Assembly: GCF_002564045.1 (NCBI RefSeq)
Contig: NZ_PDJK01000002.1
Span: 1,426,001 to 1,490,000 of the forward strand
DNA: 64,000 bases
Origin: Amycolatopsis sulphurea
Lineage (GTDB): Bacteria > Actinomycetota > Actinomycetes > Mycobacteriales > Pseudonocardiaceae
Reading direction: 5' to 3'
The number at the start of each line of letters is the position of its first letter. The stretch's first letter is position 1. The position numbers and the translations under genes were made by a program. The notes beneath the pieces are model-generated. The model did no database searches. It was not told the DNA's origin and saw nothing but the letters and a program-made list of their open reading frames with translations. Shown here in pieces: positions 19,050-27,770 of the stretch.

Positions 19050-19484
19050 ATGGACGACAAGATCCCCGCCCGGTTGAGGGCTTCCGACAGCGACCGCGAA
19101 CGCGTCGCCGAGACCATCCAGTCCGCCGGCTCCGACGGACGGCTCACGCTCGAAGAGGTGGAAGACCGGCTCAGCACCGTCTACGCCACCCGCTACACCG
19201 ACGAACTCGGCGCACTCACCGCCGACCTCCCCCAGCCGGAGCGGCCACGGCCGGGACGTCCCGGCTGGCCGCTCACCCGTGCCGCACTGCGCGAGCATCC
19301 CGCGCTCCGCGTGCATCTCGGCGTGGTGGCGGTGCTGGTCACCCTGCTGATCGTGCGGTGGGCGGTGGGCGGAGCCGGCTTCTTCTGGCCGGTGATGCCG
19401 GCGTTCTGGCTGTTCGTCAGCCTTCTCGCGCACGCCCGCATCCGCGCGTTCCGGGCAAGGCCGGGCTCGCCTGTGCCATACTGA
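19050..19484 (+). CDS. DUF1707 domain membrane protein
   Basis: A 144-residue protein. The N-terminal ~60 residues (RASDSDRERVAETIQ ... LTLEEVEDRLSTVYATRYTDELGAL) are a DUF1707 domain, and two closely spaced hydrophobic segments follow (VHLGVVAVLVTLLIVRW, FFWPVMPAFWLFVSLL). DUF1707 proteins are common short actinobacterial membrane proteins of unknown role. ATG 19050 is chosen because the domain begins there. It is divergent from pcrA. Confidence 0.85.
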   Translation: MDDKIPARLRASDSDRERVAETIQSAGSDGRLTLEEVEDRLSTVYATRYTDELGALTADLPQPERPRPGRPGWPLTRAALREHPALRVHLGVVAVLVTLLIVRWAVGGAGFFWPVMPAFWLFVSLLAHARIRAFRARPGSPVPY

Positions 19485-19648
19485 CCGGGTGTGGCACAGC
19501 AGTGAGCGATTTTTCTACGGGACCCGGACTCCGGCTCCCGTGATCGCGTAGTGCCCCACCCGCCATCACCCGCAGCCCCGGAGTCCACGGACCCGGGGCT
19601 TTCGCCGTCCCAGGGGCCACTGGGAATCCGGACTTCAGAGAGGTCCCG

Positions 19649-19945
19649 ATGAACGCGCAGACGCAGAACGCCGACGGACAGCCCGCCGAGCACACCACCG
19701 CGGGCGAGGACATCTCCTCGCTCCGCACCGAGATCGACTGGCTCGACAAGGAAATCCTCCGGCTGGTGAAACGCCGCGTGGAGGTGTCCAAGACGATCGG
19801 CGCCGCACGGATGGCCGCCGGTGGCACGAGGATCGTCTACAACCGCGAGATGGACGTGCTCGGGCGCTACCGCGAACTGGGGCCGGAGGGCCGGCAGCTG
19901 GCGATGGCCCTGCTCAACCTCGGCCGGGGCAGGCTCGGCCGGTGA
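19649..19945 (+). CDS. Chorismate mutase, AroQ delta class
   Basis: A 98-residue all-helical chorismate mutase converting chorismate to prephenate for Phe/Tyr synthesis. Active-site helix residues are visible in ISSLRTEIDWLDKEILRLVKRRVEVSKTIG. The short length and the C-terminal GRGRLGR resemble mycobacterial Rv0948c, which is weak alone and is activated by binding DAHP synthase. ATG 19649 follows AGAGAGG with good spacing. It sits near pcrA as in M. tuberculosis. Confidence 0.92.
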   Translation: MNAQTQNADGQPAEHTTAGEDISSLRTEIDWLDKEILRLVKRRVEVSKTIGAARMAAGGTRIVYNREMDVLGRYRELGPEGRQLAMALLNLGRGRLGR

Positions 19946-19950
19946 GTACG

Positions 19951-19982
19951 CGGGTATATCGGGGACATCCCCGATCCACCCG
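19951..19982 (+). terminator. Hairpin after the chorismate mutase gene
   Basis: Interrupted dyad CGGGT-at-ATCGGGG-acat-CCCCGAT-cc-ACCCG, starting 6 nt after the stop codon. It forms a stable stem without a T-run and probably ends the transcript. Confidence 0.55.
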
Positions 19983-20008
19983 CCGCGAAAACAGGGCAGA
20001 ATGGACAC

Positions 20009-20314
20009 ATGATTAACCTCATCGCCGTCATCATCGCGATCGCGAGCGTGCTGGCCGCCCTCGGGCACGCCGGCTACCTGGCGATGCTCGGCAGCGCGGC
20101 GGGCAAACGGGCCGGTGGGGCACCGGTCGCGCAGTACGTGCGCAGCCGGTGGGCGATTGCCGGCGGGACCACGGCTGCCTCGCTGCTCGCCTGGCTGCTC
20201 ACGTCCGGCGGGACGGTGTCGGACGTTTTCGCCATCATCATTGCCGTGGGTAGCGGCGCGGTGGCGACGAAGGCCCTCCAGTCGACCCAGGCGAAGTACC
20301 GCAGCGGCGGCTGA
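20009..20314 (+). CDS. Small two-helix membrane protein, function unknown
   Basis: A 101-residue protein with hydrophobic N-terminal (INLIAVIIAIASVLAALGHAGYLAML) and central/C-terminal (WAIAGGTTAASLLAWLLT, VFAIIIAVGSGAVATKAL) segments, so three short membrane spans are possible. No known motif. CAGAAT ends 6 nt before ATG 20009 and there is no Shine-Dalgarno, consistent with a leaderless mRNA. Confidence 0.7.
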   Translation: MINLIAVIIAIASVLAALGHAGYLAMLGSAAGKRAGGAPVAQYVRSRWAIAGGTTAASLLAWLLTSGGTVSDVFAIIIAVGSGAVATKALQSTQAKYRSGG

Positions 20315-20677
20315 ATCCGGCGAACTGGGAAAACAGTGCGGAGTGCACTGCTGTAAGTGATGCCCCGACCGTCCAGGGGAACCCAACAGAGTGAAATCGA
20401 TGCAAGGTGCAGGTTGGGTGAAGACTTTCGCCGAACGGCTTCCTAGTGTGGCACGCGTGAGAACCCTGGCGTCTGTGCCGGGCCAGGCCCGGAGGACGCG
20501 CGGGAGCTGCGGCGCCGCGCGTCTCTCGCCGTATGCGCGTGCAGATGCTCGGGAGTTCTCGCGGGTGGACGCCTTCTCGCGGGCAACTGCCAAGGACACC
20601 GTCCGCCGGTCTGCTCCGTTCGGGTTGACCGGCCCGGCCACGCCGTCACGCTCACACCCTGGAGGGGTCGGACGGGC
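20315..20677. other. Intergenic region with two inverted repeats, no gene
   Basis: Contains a short dyad CAGTGC-ggagt-GCACTG near 20335-20351 and an ACCCAAC/GTTGGGT pair about 20390-20419 that could be operators or a terminator. A 96-codon open frame ending at 20681 is Arg/Ser-rich and is not called. Confidence 0.5.
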
Positions 20678-22591
20678 ATGATGGGTAACACGGTGGGCGG
20701 AGCGCGACGCGCGAACCGCCCGGACGCGATCACGGATGCCGAGGTCACGGTTCCGGGCAGGCATCGGGTCCGCGGTGACGGGACGTGGACACCCGTGGTG
20801 CCGCCGCGTGCGGCCGGGCACCATCGGCACCGTACCGGCGGATCGATCCCCGGCAGCGAGCCCAAGGCGCACACCAGCTCCCCCAGTCACGCCAGCTCGG
20901 GCAGCACGCCCGAATCGTTCCCCCTCAACGCATCCGGTGACTCGCTCCCCGCCAGCACACCCGTCGTTTCGTTCCCCGGCACAACCGCCGGAGTCCCGCT
21001 CCCGGGCGAGACACGGAGCAGCTCAGGACGGGTGGAGACGCAGGTCGCGGCCGCGCGAGCCCGCTCGACGCTGGACGCGAAAGCGCAATTCGCCCCGGAG
21101 CCCGCGGGATTTCCCCCGGCGACCGGTGGTTCCCGGCAGCCGAGCCCGTCGTTCGGCGCGGCACCGAATGGCTCTCGGATCGCCGAGACACCGGACGACA
21201 TCCGGATCGCCGCACCACGATCCGGCTCACCGTCCTTGACGGACCCGCGCAACCAAGCCGCCGCTCGAACAGTCCCGCGCCCGGCCGAACCACGGACAGG
21301 CGCACCAAGCCCGGGCGGTGCACAACAAAGCCGTGCGACGCCCGGTTCCGGCACACCTGCGACGCCGGACGAGGGATGCACACCGTTCCCCACCGCACGA
21401 GGCACCTTGCCCGACGTGGGATTGCCGCAGCCGTCCCGGAAAACCCGGAGCCGGGTCGAACTCGACGGAGCCGAGCCGCGGCAGGTCTCCGGGGCGTTGC
21501 CAGTGCCCGAGGAGCATCGGGCGTTCGCGCCGCCGGGACGGGGGCTTCCGCAGCCGACCGGACAGGCTCCGCGCAGCAGGCGTGAACAAGTCGAGACGAC
21601 CACGGTGGACCGCGCGCCCGCCGCGCCGGAAGAGGCTCCGAAAAGTCCGGAAACGAACGCGGAACCGCCCAAGCGGCAGCGGGTTTCGCTGTGCACGGCC
21701 GGAGCCGCCAGCGAGATGCGGCAGGAACCGGAAGAAGACAGCGAGATACAGGTCTACGCCGCACCGGTGTTCGACGGGCTGGGGAACTTCGACCTCGGTT
21801 CGGTGCCCGCGTCGGTCACCCCGCCCAAAACGTGGCGCAAGGCGGCGTGGTTCGCCACCGGTGCGTCCGGGGCGGTGGTCGTCGGGCTCCTGTTCGCCGG
21901 CACCTTCCTCGTCGGCGGACCGGCCACCACCACCGACGCGCTCGGCGGCGGCTGGCCGGGACGGCAGAACGGCGGCAGACCCGACCTCAGCGCCCTGCTC
22001 CCCTCCGACGGGCCGCACGGCGGGTCGGCCGCGGACACCCCGGAACGGCACACCGGCGAGACCACTCCCGACGAGGCCCCCGCGGACCAGGCGAGCGGCA
22101 CCACCCCGGGCACGCGCGGCACCGGCATCACCACCGGCGCCGGCGCGACCACCGACACCGGCTCGTCCTCCGCCGGTACGCCGACCGGTGGCTCGGCCTC
22201 GCCGACGCCGTCCACCACGCCGTCCTCCAGCGAGCCACAGAAGCCGCCGGTCACGCCTGCCGAGCGGGAGACCACACCGTCGATCTACTACGCCAGCCAC
22301 AACACCAAGAAGATGGGCGACAACTCCGAGAAGTTCTTCAACAACGTCACCACGAACCCGTCCGAAGCCTCGTCGGTGACTTCCGGGAATCTTCAGCAGC
22401 AGGGCTCGCAGGGACTGCGCAAGCGCTACGCCGATGTGGCGTATTTCGAGGTGAAGAAGGTCACCATCGACCCGGACCACAACACGACGGTCAACACCGT
22501 CGAAGTGACCCACGACGACGGCCGCAAGTCCACTGAGCAGCAGACTCTCACCTTCGACGACACCGGCAAGATCACCGACGACGGTAAGTGA
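20678..22591 (+). CDS. Single-pass membrane protein with long disordered cytoplasmic region
   Basis: A 637-residue protein. About 385 N-terminal residues are Pro/Ser/Arg/Glu-rich and without domains. One membrane segment follows (AWFATGASGAVVVGLLFAGTFLV, about 388-412), then a Gly/Thr/Ser/Pro-rich external linker and a C-terminal region of about 105 residues (IYYASHNTKKMGDNSEKFFNNV ... YFEVKKVTIDPDHNTTVNTVEV) that may be a small folded domain. GGAGGGG lies upstream of ATG 20678; the adjacent ATG 20681 is equally possible. The next gene has the same layout and both precede a Ser/Thr kinase gene, suggesting an envelope-signalling role. The family is not recognised. Confidence 0.75.
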   Translation: MMGNTVGGARRANRPDAITDAEVTVPGRHRVRGDGTWTPVVPPRAAGHHRHRTGGSIPGSEPKAHTSSPSHASSGSTPESFPLNASGDSLPASTPVVSFPGTTAGVPLPGETRSSSGRVETQVAAARARSTLDAKAQFAPEPAGFPPATGGSRQPSPSFGAAPNGSRIAETPDDIRIAAPRSGSPSLTDPRNQAAARTVPRPAEPRTGAPSPGGAQQSRATPGSGTPATPDEGCTPFPTARGTLPDVGLPQPSRKTRSRVELDGAEPRQVSGALPVPEEHRAFAPPGRGLPQPTGQAPRSRREQVETTTVDRAPAAPEEAPKSPETNAEPPKRQRVSLCTAGAASEMRQEPEEDSEIQVYAAPVFDGLGNFDLGSVPASVTPPKTWRKAAWFATGASGAVVVGLLFAGTFLVGGPATTTDALGGGWPGRQNGGRPDLSALLPSDGPHGGSAADTPERHTGETTPDEAPADQASGTTPGTRGTGITTGAGATTDTGSSSAGTPTGGSASPTPSTTPSSSEPQKPPVTPAERETTPSIYYASHNTKKMGDNSEKFFNNVTTNPSEASSVTSGNLQQQGSQGLRKRYADVAYFEVKKVTIDPDHNTTVNTVEVTHDDGRKSTEQQTLTFDDTGKITDDGK

Positions 22592-22870
22592 ATCCCGGTC
22601 CATCGCTCGCGGGCGGTCCGGCGTTTCACCTGCTCTTGCCGATGCACGTGCGGTGCGGTGAGCGGTTTCCCCTGGTCCTGATGGGTGACATAAGGTGCCG
22701 CTCGTCGTATGACGGAGACATTCCGGCGACTGGCTCTGGCGGCTACCGGGCCTTCCGGGGTTACCTGACCACGACAGATCCGGCGCCGACCACGAATCGG
22801 CCGTCCGGGTCAACGGGATAGCCCGAACGGACGTATCCCGCCCCGAAACCCCAGAGCAAGGACTTTCCCC

Positions 22871-23743
22871 GTGCTTGAACGGCAGCGCACCCGGCGCGAA
22901 CTCGACGCGGTCCGCGTCGAGGACGTGGTCCCGCCGGAGCTGCTCGAGGACGTCGACCAGGCCGGCCGCGAGTACCTCGAGCAGGTGTTCCGCGAACCGC
23001 AGAAGTACCTGCCGCCCCGATCGCGCCGGACGTCCGACGCCCGCGCCGAGGAACCGGCCGAGCAGCCCGAGAGCCCGCTCGCGCGGCGCGCGAAGCTGGC
23101 CGGTCTCGTCGGTGCCGGCGCGATGGTCGCCGGAGCAGTGGTCACCGCGGCGCTGCTCGGCGGGCCGCCACCGGCCCCGAACCCGGCGGAGGACACGGTC
23201 GTGCCCACCGGGTTCAACGGGTCCGCCGCACTCGGCGGCAAGCCGTCCCCCGTGCTCACCCCGCGACCGCACCATTCCGGCAGCACCTCCCTCGGGCACC
23301 AGCAGAGCAGCCCCTCCGCGACGGCCACGCCCTCGCTGCCCGCACCCAGCACCAAGGCACCGCGAACCAACCCTGTCCCGGTGCCCACACCAAGCAGCAG
23401 CTCGCCGCCGGCCACGCCGGGAACCACGGCCGCACCGGCCGATCCGGAGAAGCTCTCCGCCGTGCGCAAGTTCTACTCCTCGATCGACCGCAGCCCGGAC
23501 GACGCGCTGGCCCTGCTCACCCCGAAGGCCGCCGCCGGGGAGACCACCCGGCTGGTCCGCGCGTGGAGCCAGGCCGAGGCGATCGACGTGCAGGAGGTGC
23601 GCGTCCAGGACGACGGATCGGTGTTCGCCGCAGTGCTCGTGCACCAGGTCGACGGGACGCTGGTCCGGGTCACCCAGTTGTTCGACGTCCTCGAGCAGGA
23701 TGTGATCTCCCAGGCCCTGCTGCTGTCCGCGGCGTACGCCTGA
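22871..23743 (+). CDS. Single-pass membrane protein with extracellular domain, upstream of kinases
   Basis: A 290-residue protein. A charged cytoplasmic head of about 70 residues is followed by a membrane segment (LAGLVGAGAMVAGAVVTAALLGG, about 74-98), a Ser/Thr/Pro linker and a C-terminal region of about 95 residues (LSAVRKFYSSIDRSPDDALALLTPKAAAG ...) that looks like an NTF2/SnoaL-like fold. It shares its layout with the preceding gene. GTG 22871 has AAGGA 8 nt upstream. It lies about 190 nt before the Ser/Thr kinase gene on the same strand. Function not recognised. Confidence 0.75.
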   Translation: MLERQRTRRELDAVRVEDVVPPELLEDVDQAGREYLEQVFREPQKYLPPRSRRTSDARAEEPAEQPESPLARRAKLAGLVGAGAMVAGAVVTAALLGGPPPAPNPAEDTVVPTGFNGSAALGGKPSPVLTPRPHHSGSTSLGHQQSSPSATATPSLPAPSTKAPRTNPVPVPTPSSSSPPATPGTTAAPADPEKLSAVRKFYSSIDRSPDDALALLTPKAAAGETTRLVRAWSQAEAIDVQEVRVQDDGSVFAAVLVHQVDGTLVRVTQLFDVLEQDVISQALLLSAAYA

Positions 23744-23931
23744 CCTGCGCCGAAACCGTTCCGACGGATCGGTCGGAGTGTGCCGGGTGCATGTGCGCAG
23801 AGTGAACGCCTAGCCTTGTCACGGGCCGGTCTCGGTAAACTGCGCACGCGGCCCAACTCCGGTGCCTACGCTCCGGTGCGACGGCGGGTCCGTGCCCGTT
23901 GTGCGAAGTCGGAGCCCCAAAGGGAGGTCGC

Positions 23932-25584
23932 GTGAGCGACGAGGGTCGTCTGGTCGCCGGCCGGTACCGCGTGGCCGGGAAAATCGGCGCAGGCGCGATG
24001 GGGGCCGTATGGCAGGCCCACGACGAGATACTCGGCCGCACGGTCGCCATCAAGCAGATGCTGCTCCAGCCGGGTCTCGACCAGCACGAGGCGGAGGACG
24101 CCCGGCAGCGCACCATGCGCGAGGGCCGGATCGCCGCGCGCCTGCACCACCCGAACGCGATCACCGTGTTCGACGTGGTCACCGACGACAACGGCCAGCC
24201 CTGCCTGATCATGGAGTACCTCGCGTCCACCAGCCTGGCGCAGGTGCTGCAGGAGCACGGCACGCTGCCGCCGCTGGAGGTCGCCCGGATCGGTGCGCAG
24301 GTGGCCGCGGCGCTGCGCGAGGCGCACGCGGTCGGCATCGTGCACCGCGACATCAAGCCGGGCAACATCCTGCTCGCCGAGAACGGCACGGTGAAGATCA
24401 CCGACTTCGGCATCTCGCGGGCCAAGGACGACGTCACGGTCACCAAGACCGGGATGATCGCCGGTACCCCGGCCTACCTGGCACCCGAGGTGGCCATCGG
24501 CCACGACCCGGGCCCGGAGTCGGACGTGTTCTCGCTCGGCTCCACGCTGTATGCCGCGTGTGAGGGCCAGCCACCGTTCGGGCTGTCGGAGAACACCCTG
24601 AGCCTGCTGCACGCGGTCGCCGCCGGGCAGATCATCCCGCCCCGGCGATCCGGCCCGATGGCCAGTGTGCTCGCCGTGCTGCTGCATCCGGAGACCCAGT
24701 ACCGGCCCACTGCCGACGAGTGTGAGGAGCTGCTCGCCGCGGTCGCCCGTGGCGAGACCCCGCTCGGCGGGCCGGCGGACGGGACCGTGGTCGCGCCGTC
24801 GTCCGGCGGGGCCGGTGTGCTCGGCGCGGCCGCCGCGGGTGCGGTGGCCGGCGGGCTGGCCGGTGCCGCGGCCGGCCGGCTCTTCGACGACCAGCCCCAC
24901 TCCGGCACCCTGGGCGGCTCCGGCGCGCCCCAGCAGTACTACCAGGACGACTACTCGCCCGCGTCCGGCTACCCCGAACACGATTACGACGGGTACGGCT
25001 ACCCGCAGGACGAGTACGCCCAGGACCCGTATCAGCAGCAGACCCAGGCCTACGCCGCCGAGCCCGGTCGCGGTGGCATGGACGCCACCAAGGCCGTGCC
25101 GCTCGGATACGAGGACGATCCATACCACGACGAGCCGCCGCCCCCGGCACGGGCGCAGACCGGCCCGGAGGACGAGCATGACGAAGAGCGCTCCGGGGCC
25201 TGGAAGAAGCCGGCGCTGATCGGCGGTGTGGTGGTGGTCGCACTGGTCGGGCTCGGCGTGTGGCTGCTCAGCCCCAACAACCCCCCGGACGCCTCCAACC
25301 AGCCTGCTCCGGTGGCTACTTCGTCGGCCGTCACGACGACCTCGGAATCGGTACCTTCGAGCCAGGGAGCAACCAGCAACGCCCCGCCGGCGTCTTCTCA
25401 GAAGAAGATCTCGGAAAACGAGCCGACGTCGGTGCACCAGAGCACCCGGCGAAACGTTCCGGCCGAGGACGCCCCGACCAAGCCGCCGAAGACGACGGCC
25501 CCCGAGACGAGCGAAACAAAGTCGACCAAGACCTCCACGACGACCTCCGACTCGTCCGGCGGGACCACGTCGCAGAATCCATGA
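23932..25584 (+). CDS. Transmembrane serine/threonine protein kinase (Pkn type)
   Basis: A 550-residue kinase. The N-terminal catalytic domain (about 9-265) has the Gly loop GAGAMGAVW, the VAIK lysine, HRDIKPGN, DFG, the activation segment TKTGMIAGTPAYLAPE and downstream subdomains, so it should be active. A juxtamembrane Pro/Gln/Tyr-rich stretch precedes one membrane helix (about 425-446, ALIGGVVVVALVGLGVWLL) and a short Ser/Thr/Pro-rich external tail with no sensor domain. GTG 23932 is preferred because GGGAGG lies just upstream; the longer start at 23899 is weaker. A pseudokinase gene follows 13 nt later. Confidence 0.93.
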   Translation: MSDEGRLVAGRYRVAGKIGAGAMGAVWQAHDEILGRTVAIKQMLLQPGLDQHEAEDARQRTMREGRIAARLHHPNAITVFDVVTDDNGQPCLIMEYLASTSLAQVLQEHGTLPPLEVARIGAQVAAALREAHAVGIVHRDIKPGNILLAENGTVKITDFGISRAKDDVTVTKTGMIAGTPAYLAPEVAIGHDPGPESDVFSLGSTLYAACEGQPPFGLSENTLSLLHAVAAGQIIPPRRSGPMASVLAVLLHPETQYRPTADECEELLAAVARGETPLGGPADGTVVAPSSGGAGVLGAAAAGAVAGGLAGAAAGRLFDDQPHSGTLGGSGAPQQYYQDDYSPASGYPEHDYDGYGYPQDEYAQDPYQQQTQAYAAEPGRGGMDATKAVPLGYEDDPYHDEPPPPARAQTGPEDEHDEERSGAWKKPALIGGVVVVALVGLGVWLLSPNNPPDASNQPAPVATSSAVTTTSESVPSSQGATSNAPPASSQKKISENEPTSVHQSTRRNVPAEDAPTKPPKTTAPETSETKSTKTSTTTSDSSGGTTSQNP

Positions 25585-25597
25585 TCCAGGGACAGAA

Positions 25598-26758
25598 TTG
25601 AGTTCAGAAGGCAGCATCGTCGGCGGCCGGTACCGGCTCGACCAGCCGATCGGCCGCGGCCGCGCGGGCATCGTGTGGCTCGCGTTCGATACGCGGTTGT
25701 TCCGCACGGTCGCGATGAAGCGCATGTACCTGCCGGTCGGGCTGCCGCCCGAGCGGGCCGGGCAGGCCCGTTCGATGGCGATGGAAGAGGGCAAGGCAGC
25801 GGCCCGGATCGAGCACCCCTGCGCGATCACGGTGTACGACGTGCTGCCCGACGGCGCGGATGTGTGGCTGGTGATGGAGTACATCCCGTCCCGCGGGATG
25901 TCGGTCTTCCTGACCGAGTACGGCGCGCTGTCCGCCGAACAGGCGGCGGCGCTGGGCATCCTGCTCGGCGACGCGATGGCCACCATTCACGCGGCCGGCA
26001 TCGTGCACCGCACGCTGGAACCGGGCACGGTGCTGCTGGCCGACGACGGTGGCGTCAAGCTCACCGACATCGGCATCACCGGCGGCGGCCCGCACGCGGC
26101 GTACCGGGCGCCCGAGGTCACCCGTGGCGGGCCTCCTTCGCCGGCCGCGGACGTGTTCTCGCTGGGCGCGACGCTGTACACCGCGGTGGAAGGCGTGCCG
26201 CCGTTCGGCGAGGACGGCGCTGCTGCCGAACGGCCACCGCTGAACGCGGGCGTGCTGACCGGCGCGTTGCAGAAGATGCTCCGCAGCGACCCGACGATCC
26301 GGCCGACGATGGCCGACACCGTCAGCGCGCTGAAGGCGATCACCGAAGGGCAGGAGCGGACCGCGTTCGTCCCGCCGACCGCGCCCGCGATGCCGACCAT
26401 GCCGGTCGCCTGGATGGCGCAGCAGCCGGGTGGCGGACCTCCCGGCCAGCAGGCCCCGCTGAGCCCGCAGGCACAGCCGACTCAGCAGATTCAGCCGGCG
26501 CAGCAGCCCAGGCCACTCATGCAGCTGCCGGTCCAGCAGGTACCGACGGCTCCCGCGCCGCCGCAACCGATGCAGCCGATGATGCAGTCGCCCGCTCAGC
26601 CGACCGCGCGGTATCAGCCCACCCCCGAGCAGCGGGCAGCCGCCGCGCAAGCCGCGCGGGAGAAGGCCGCGGCCCGGCGGCGGATGATCCTCACCGTCGC
26701 CGCGGTGCTCTGCGCGGTGCTGATCGGCATCGGCGTGGCCGAGCTGCTGTTCATCTGA
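25598..26758 (+). CDS. Membrane-anchored pseudokinase
   Basis: A protein of about 386 residues with a Ser/Thr-kinase fold but degraded catalysis. The Gly loop GRGRAGIVW and the ATP-binding Lys in VAMK are kept, but the HRD loop reads HRTLEPGT, losing the catalytic Asp and the metal-binding Asn; DFG reads DIG and APE is intact. A long Pro/Gln linker follows, and the C terminus is a membrane helix (MILTVAAVLCAVLIGIGVAELLFI) with no external domain. It probably acts as a scaffold or a regulator of the active kinase encoded 13 nt upstream. TTG 25598 is chosen because AGGGA precedes it; upstream frame is shadow of the kinase gene. Confidence 0.85.
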   Translation: MSSEGSIVGGRYRLDQPIGRGRAGIVWLAFDTRLFRTVAMKRMYLPVGLPPERAGQARSMAMEEGKAAARIEHPCAITVYDVLPDGADVWLVMEYIPSRGMSVFLTEYGALSAEQAAALGILLGDAMATIHAAGIVHRTLEPGTVLLADDGGVKLTDIGITGGGPHAAYRAPEVTRGGPPSPAADVFSLGATLYTAVEGVPPFGEDGAAAERPPLNAGVLTGALQKMLRSDPTIRPTMADTVSALKAITEGQERTAFVPPTAPAMPTMPVAWMAQQPGGGPPGQQAPLSPQAQPTQQIQPAQQPRPLMQLPVQQVPTAPAPPQPMQPMMQSPAQPTARYQPTPEQRAAAAQAAREKAAARRRMILTVAAVLCAVLIGIGVAELLFI

Positions 26759-26766
26759 CACGGGCA

Positions 26767-27669
26767 TTAGGCGACGTCCGCGACCGCTTTCTGCATCGCG
26801 GCGATCAGCGTGCGCACGGCCGGGCTGCCGGCCATCCGCCGGGCCACCGCGGCGTGGATGGCCCGGCTCGGCTGCGGATTGCGGACCCGGCGCACCACGA
26901 CCCCCGGATGCGGGGTGCCGAGACCGAGCGCGGGCACCAGTCCGACGCCCAGCCCGGCCGCGATGAACCCTTGTGCGGTCGGGTAATCCTCGGACTCGAC
27001 CACGATGTTGGGGTGAAAACCGGCCGACGCGCAGGCGCCCGCCAGGATCGCCCGGCAGGCACCCGGCAGCGGGTCGATGCCCACCCAGGGCTCGTCGCCG
27101 AGTTCGGCCAGGTCCAGCACGCGTTTGCGGGCCAGCGGGTGGGCACGCGGAAGCACCGCGCAGTACGGATCGTCGAGCAGGTGCACCAGCTCGATCCCCT
27201 CGGCAGGCCGGGCGGACCGCGGGACGACCACGATCGCCACGTCCGCGCGGCCTTCCTCGACCTCGGGCAGCGGGTCGAGCGGCTCCATCAGCTTGAGGTC
27301 GAGCCACACGCCGGGGTGGTCCCGGCGGACCGCCGCGACGGCCTGCGGCACCATCGACGCGCCCGCGGTGGCGAAGTAGCGGATGGCGAGCTTGCCGGTG
27401 CGGCCTTCCTTCAGCTCGGTGAGCGCCGTCTCGGCCCGCGCCAGCTCGGCGCTGAGCGCTTCGGCGTGGCCGGACAGCAGTGTGCCCGCCGGGGTGGGCC
27501 GGACACCACGGCCGACGCGTTCCAGCAACGGCGTGCCCGCCTCGCGTTCGAGGACGGCCAGCTGCTGGCTGATCGCCGAAGGCGTGTACCCGAGATTCCG
27601 CGCCGCGGCGGTGATCGAACCGCTCGTGATCACCGACCGGAGCACTTGCATGCGCCGTACGTCGAGCAT
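26767..27669 (-). CDS. LysR-family transcriptional regulator
   Basis: A 300-residue LysR regulator. The N-terminal winged helix (LDVRRMQVLRSVITSGSITAAARNLGYTPSAISQQLAVLEREAG) is followed by a linker and a periplasmic-binding-like effector domain. It is divergent from the EamA exporter gene with about 100 bp between starts, the usual arrangement in which a LysR protein controls its neighbour. The ligand is unknown. It converges with the pseudokinase gene 8 nt away. Confidence 0.93.
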   Translation of the reverse strand: MLDVRRMQVLRSVITSGSITAAARNLGYTPSAISQQLAVLEREAGTPLLERVGRGVRPTPAGTLLSGHAEALSAELARAETALTELKEGRTGKLAIRYFATAGASMVPQAVAAVRRDHPGVWLDLKLMEPLDPLPEVEEGRADVAIVVVPRSARPAEGIELVHLLDDPYCAVLPRAHPLARKRVLDLAELGDEPWVGIDPLPGACRAILAGACASAGFHPNIVVESEDYPTAQGFIAAGLGVGLVPALGLGTPHPGVVVRRVRNPQPSRAIHAAVARRMAGSPAVRTLIAAMQKAVADVA

Positions 27670-27770
27670 GGCCGAATAGTACAGCTGTGCTTAATCGTCC
27701 CTGCAGTTATTTTCGCTTGTTCTTACGTCTCATCGCGGTGAAGCTGGCTGTCGGAGACGAAGGAGGCACG

